From contig NZ_JAKEDV010000003.1 in NCBI RefSeq assembly GCF_021462505.1, positions 1-64,000 of the forward strand: a DNA stretch of 64,000 nt, read 5' to 3'. The notes below the pieces were generated by a model. It was not told the origin of the DNA and did not search any database. It saw only the letters and a program-made list of their open reading frames with translations. Source of the stretch: Thermus brockianus. Its GTDB lineage: Bacteria > Deinococcota > Deinococci > Deinococcales > Thermaceae. Below are positions 63,575 through 64,000 of this stretch, piece by piece. Both the position numbers and the translations under genes were made by a program. Positions within the stretch are counted from its first letter, which is position 1. Each line of letters starts with the position of its first letter.

Positions 63575-64000
63575 TTAGCGCGCGCCCACCACGCCGAAGA
63601 CCTCCCGGGCATCGGCGATCTCTCCCGCCACCGCTGCCGCCGCCACCATCAGGGGGCTCATGAGCACGGTGCGCCCCCTGGGACTTCCCATGCGCCCCTT
63701 GTAGTTGCGGTTGGAGCTGGAGGCGGCGAGCTCATCCCCCTCGAGGCGGTCCGGGTTCATGGCCAGGCACATGGAGCAGCCTGGGTTGCGCCACTCAAAC
63801 CCCGCCTCGCGGAAGACCTCGGCGATGCCCTCCTCCTCGGCCCGCTTCGCCACCCACTCCGAGCCCGGCACCACCAGGGCCCGCACTCCCTTCTTGACCT
63901 TGTGCCCCTTGAGGTAGCGGGCCACCTCCCGGAGGTCGGAAAGCCGGGCGTTGGTGCAGCTTCCGATGAAGGCCACCTGGATGGGCACCCCCTTGATGGG
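63575..64000 (-). CDS. leuC: 3-isopropylmalate dehydratase large subunit, C-terminal part (partial)
   Basis: The frame continues past the window edge; 141 C-terminal residues are visible of about 470 expected. [19 protein letters not shown] supplies the first [4Fe-4S] Cys, and [14 protein letters not shown] supplies the other two. [20 protein letters not shown] is the conserved aconitase-superfamily segment. It ends 12 bases before leuD. Confidence 0.95.
   Translation of the reverse strand, partial: PIKGVPIQVAFIGSCTNARLSDLREVARYLKGHKVKKGVRALVVPGSEWVAKRAEEEGIAEVFREAGFEWRNPGCSMCLAMNPDRLEGDELAASSSNRNYKGRMGSPRGRTVLMSPLMVAAAAVAGEIADAREVFGVVGAR

Overview
The window is chromosomal DNA of a Thermus species. 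It is very GC-rich, its genes are packed with 1-8 base overlaps, and its proteins closely resemble well-known Thermus enzymes (malate dehydrogenase, LeuB, RodA, MqnA/MqnE, PilC, YceI). Remembered T. thermophilus/T. flavus MDH and LeuB differ at scattered positions, so it is probably another species. I see no rRNA, tRNA or CRISPR. No stretch over 300 bases lacks a gene.

Layout. 1-342: end of an IS5-family element. 456-6810: 2H phosphoesterase, a decayed DMT transporter, the rsmC-rpoD pair, aspartate kinase (with a second subunit from an internal start), a phosphoribosyltransferase and mdh. 6810-14371: dnaG, a cyclase/ATPase/TPR protein, a lipoprotein and a MrfA-like helicase. 14389-22045: small housekeeping and envelope genes (YbjQ, GNAT, PIG-L deacetylase, ScpB, TsaC, PilC, EVE, lipoprotein, GlcD, a diguanylate cyclase). 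22030-24305: aroF-tyrA behind a promoter, a Tyr/Phe-rich leader peptide and a terminator/antiterminator pair, which together look like a transcription attenuator. 24279-34162: VOC enzyme and YceI, menaquinone genes mqnE-mqnA, PIN protein, YqhA, LacI regulator, PlsY-like protein, FAH, MBL hydrolase, purN-purD.

34159-51885 is the most unusual part, an apparent C2/C3-acid island. One operon encodes a cNMP/CBS/nucleotidyltransferase protein, a 58-aa membrane protein, an SLC5 transporter-histidine kinase (CrbS-like), a stand-alone receiver, and a membrane protein joining a degenerate kinase to a DEDDh exonuclease. Next come a DUF4212/sodium-solute symporter pair (symporter frameshifted), two acyl-CoA synthetases (one fused to an IclR regulator) divergent from acs, and methylmalonyl-CoA mutase. 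A long inverted repeat covers the -35 boxes of the divergent synthetase promoters, and a similar half-site lies at the symporter promoter, suggesting common control.

51959-64000: HxlR regulator-minD-minE-rodA, a potABCD polyamine importer, a c-type cytochrome, and a leuC-leuD-leuB-(two Uma2 proteins)-SDR-ilvD operon that runs off the window.

A recurring theme is leaderless transcription: at 17 starts a -10-like hexamer lies 5-7 bases (usually 6) before the start codon. Four other genes have a stem-loop at or just before the Shine-Dalgarno sequence.
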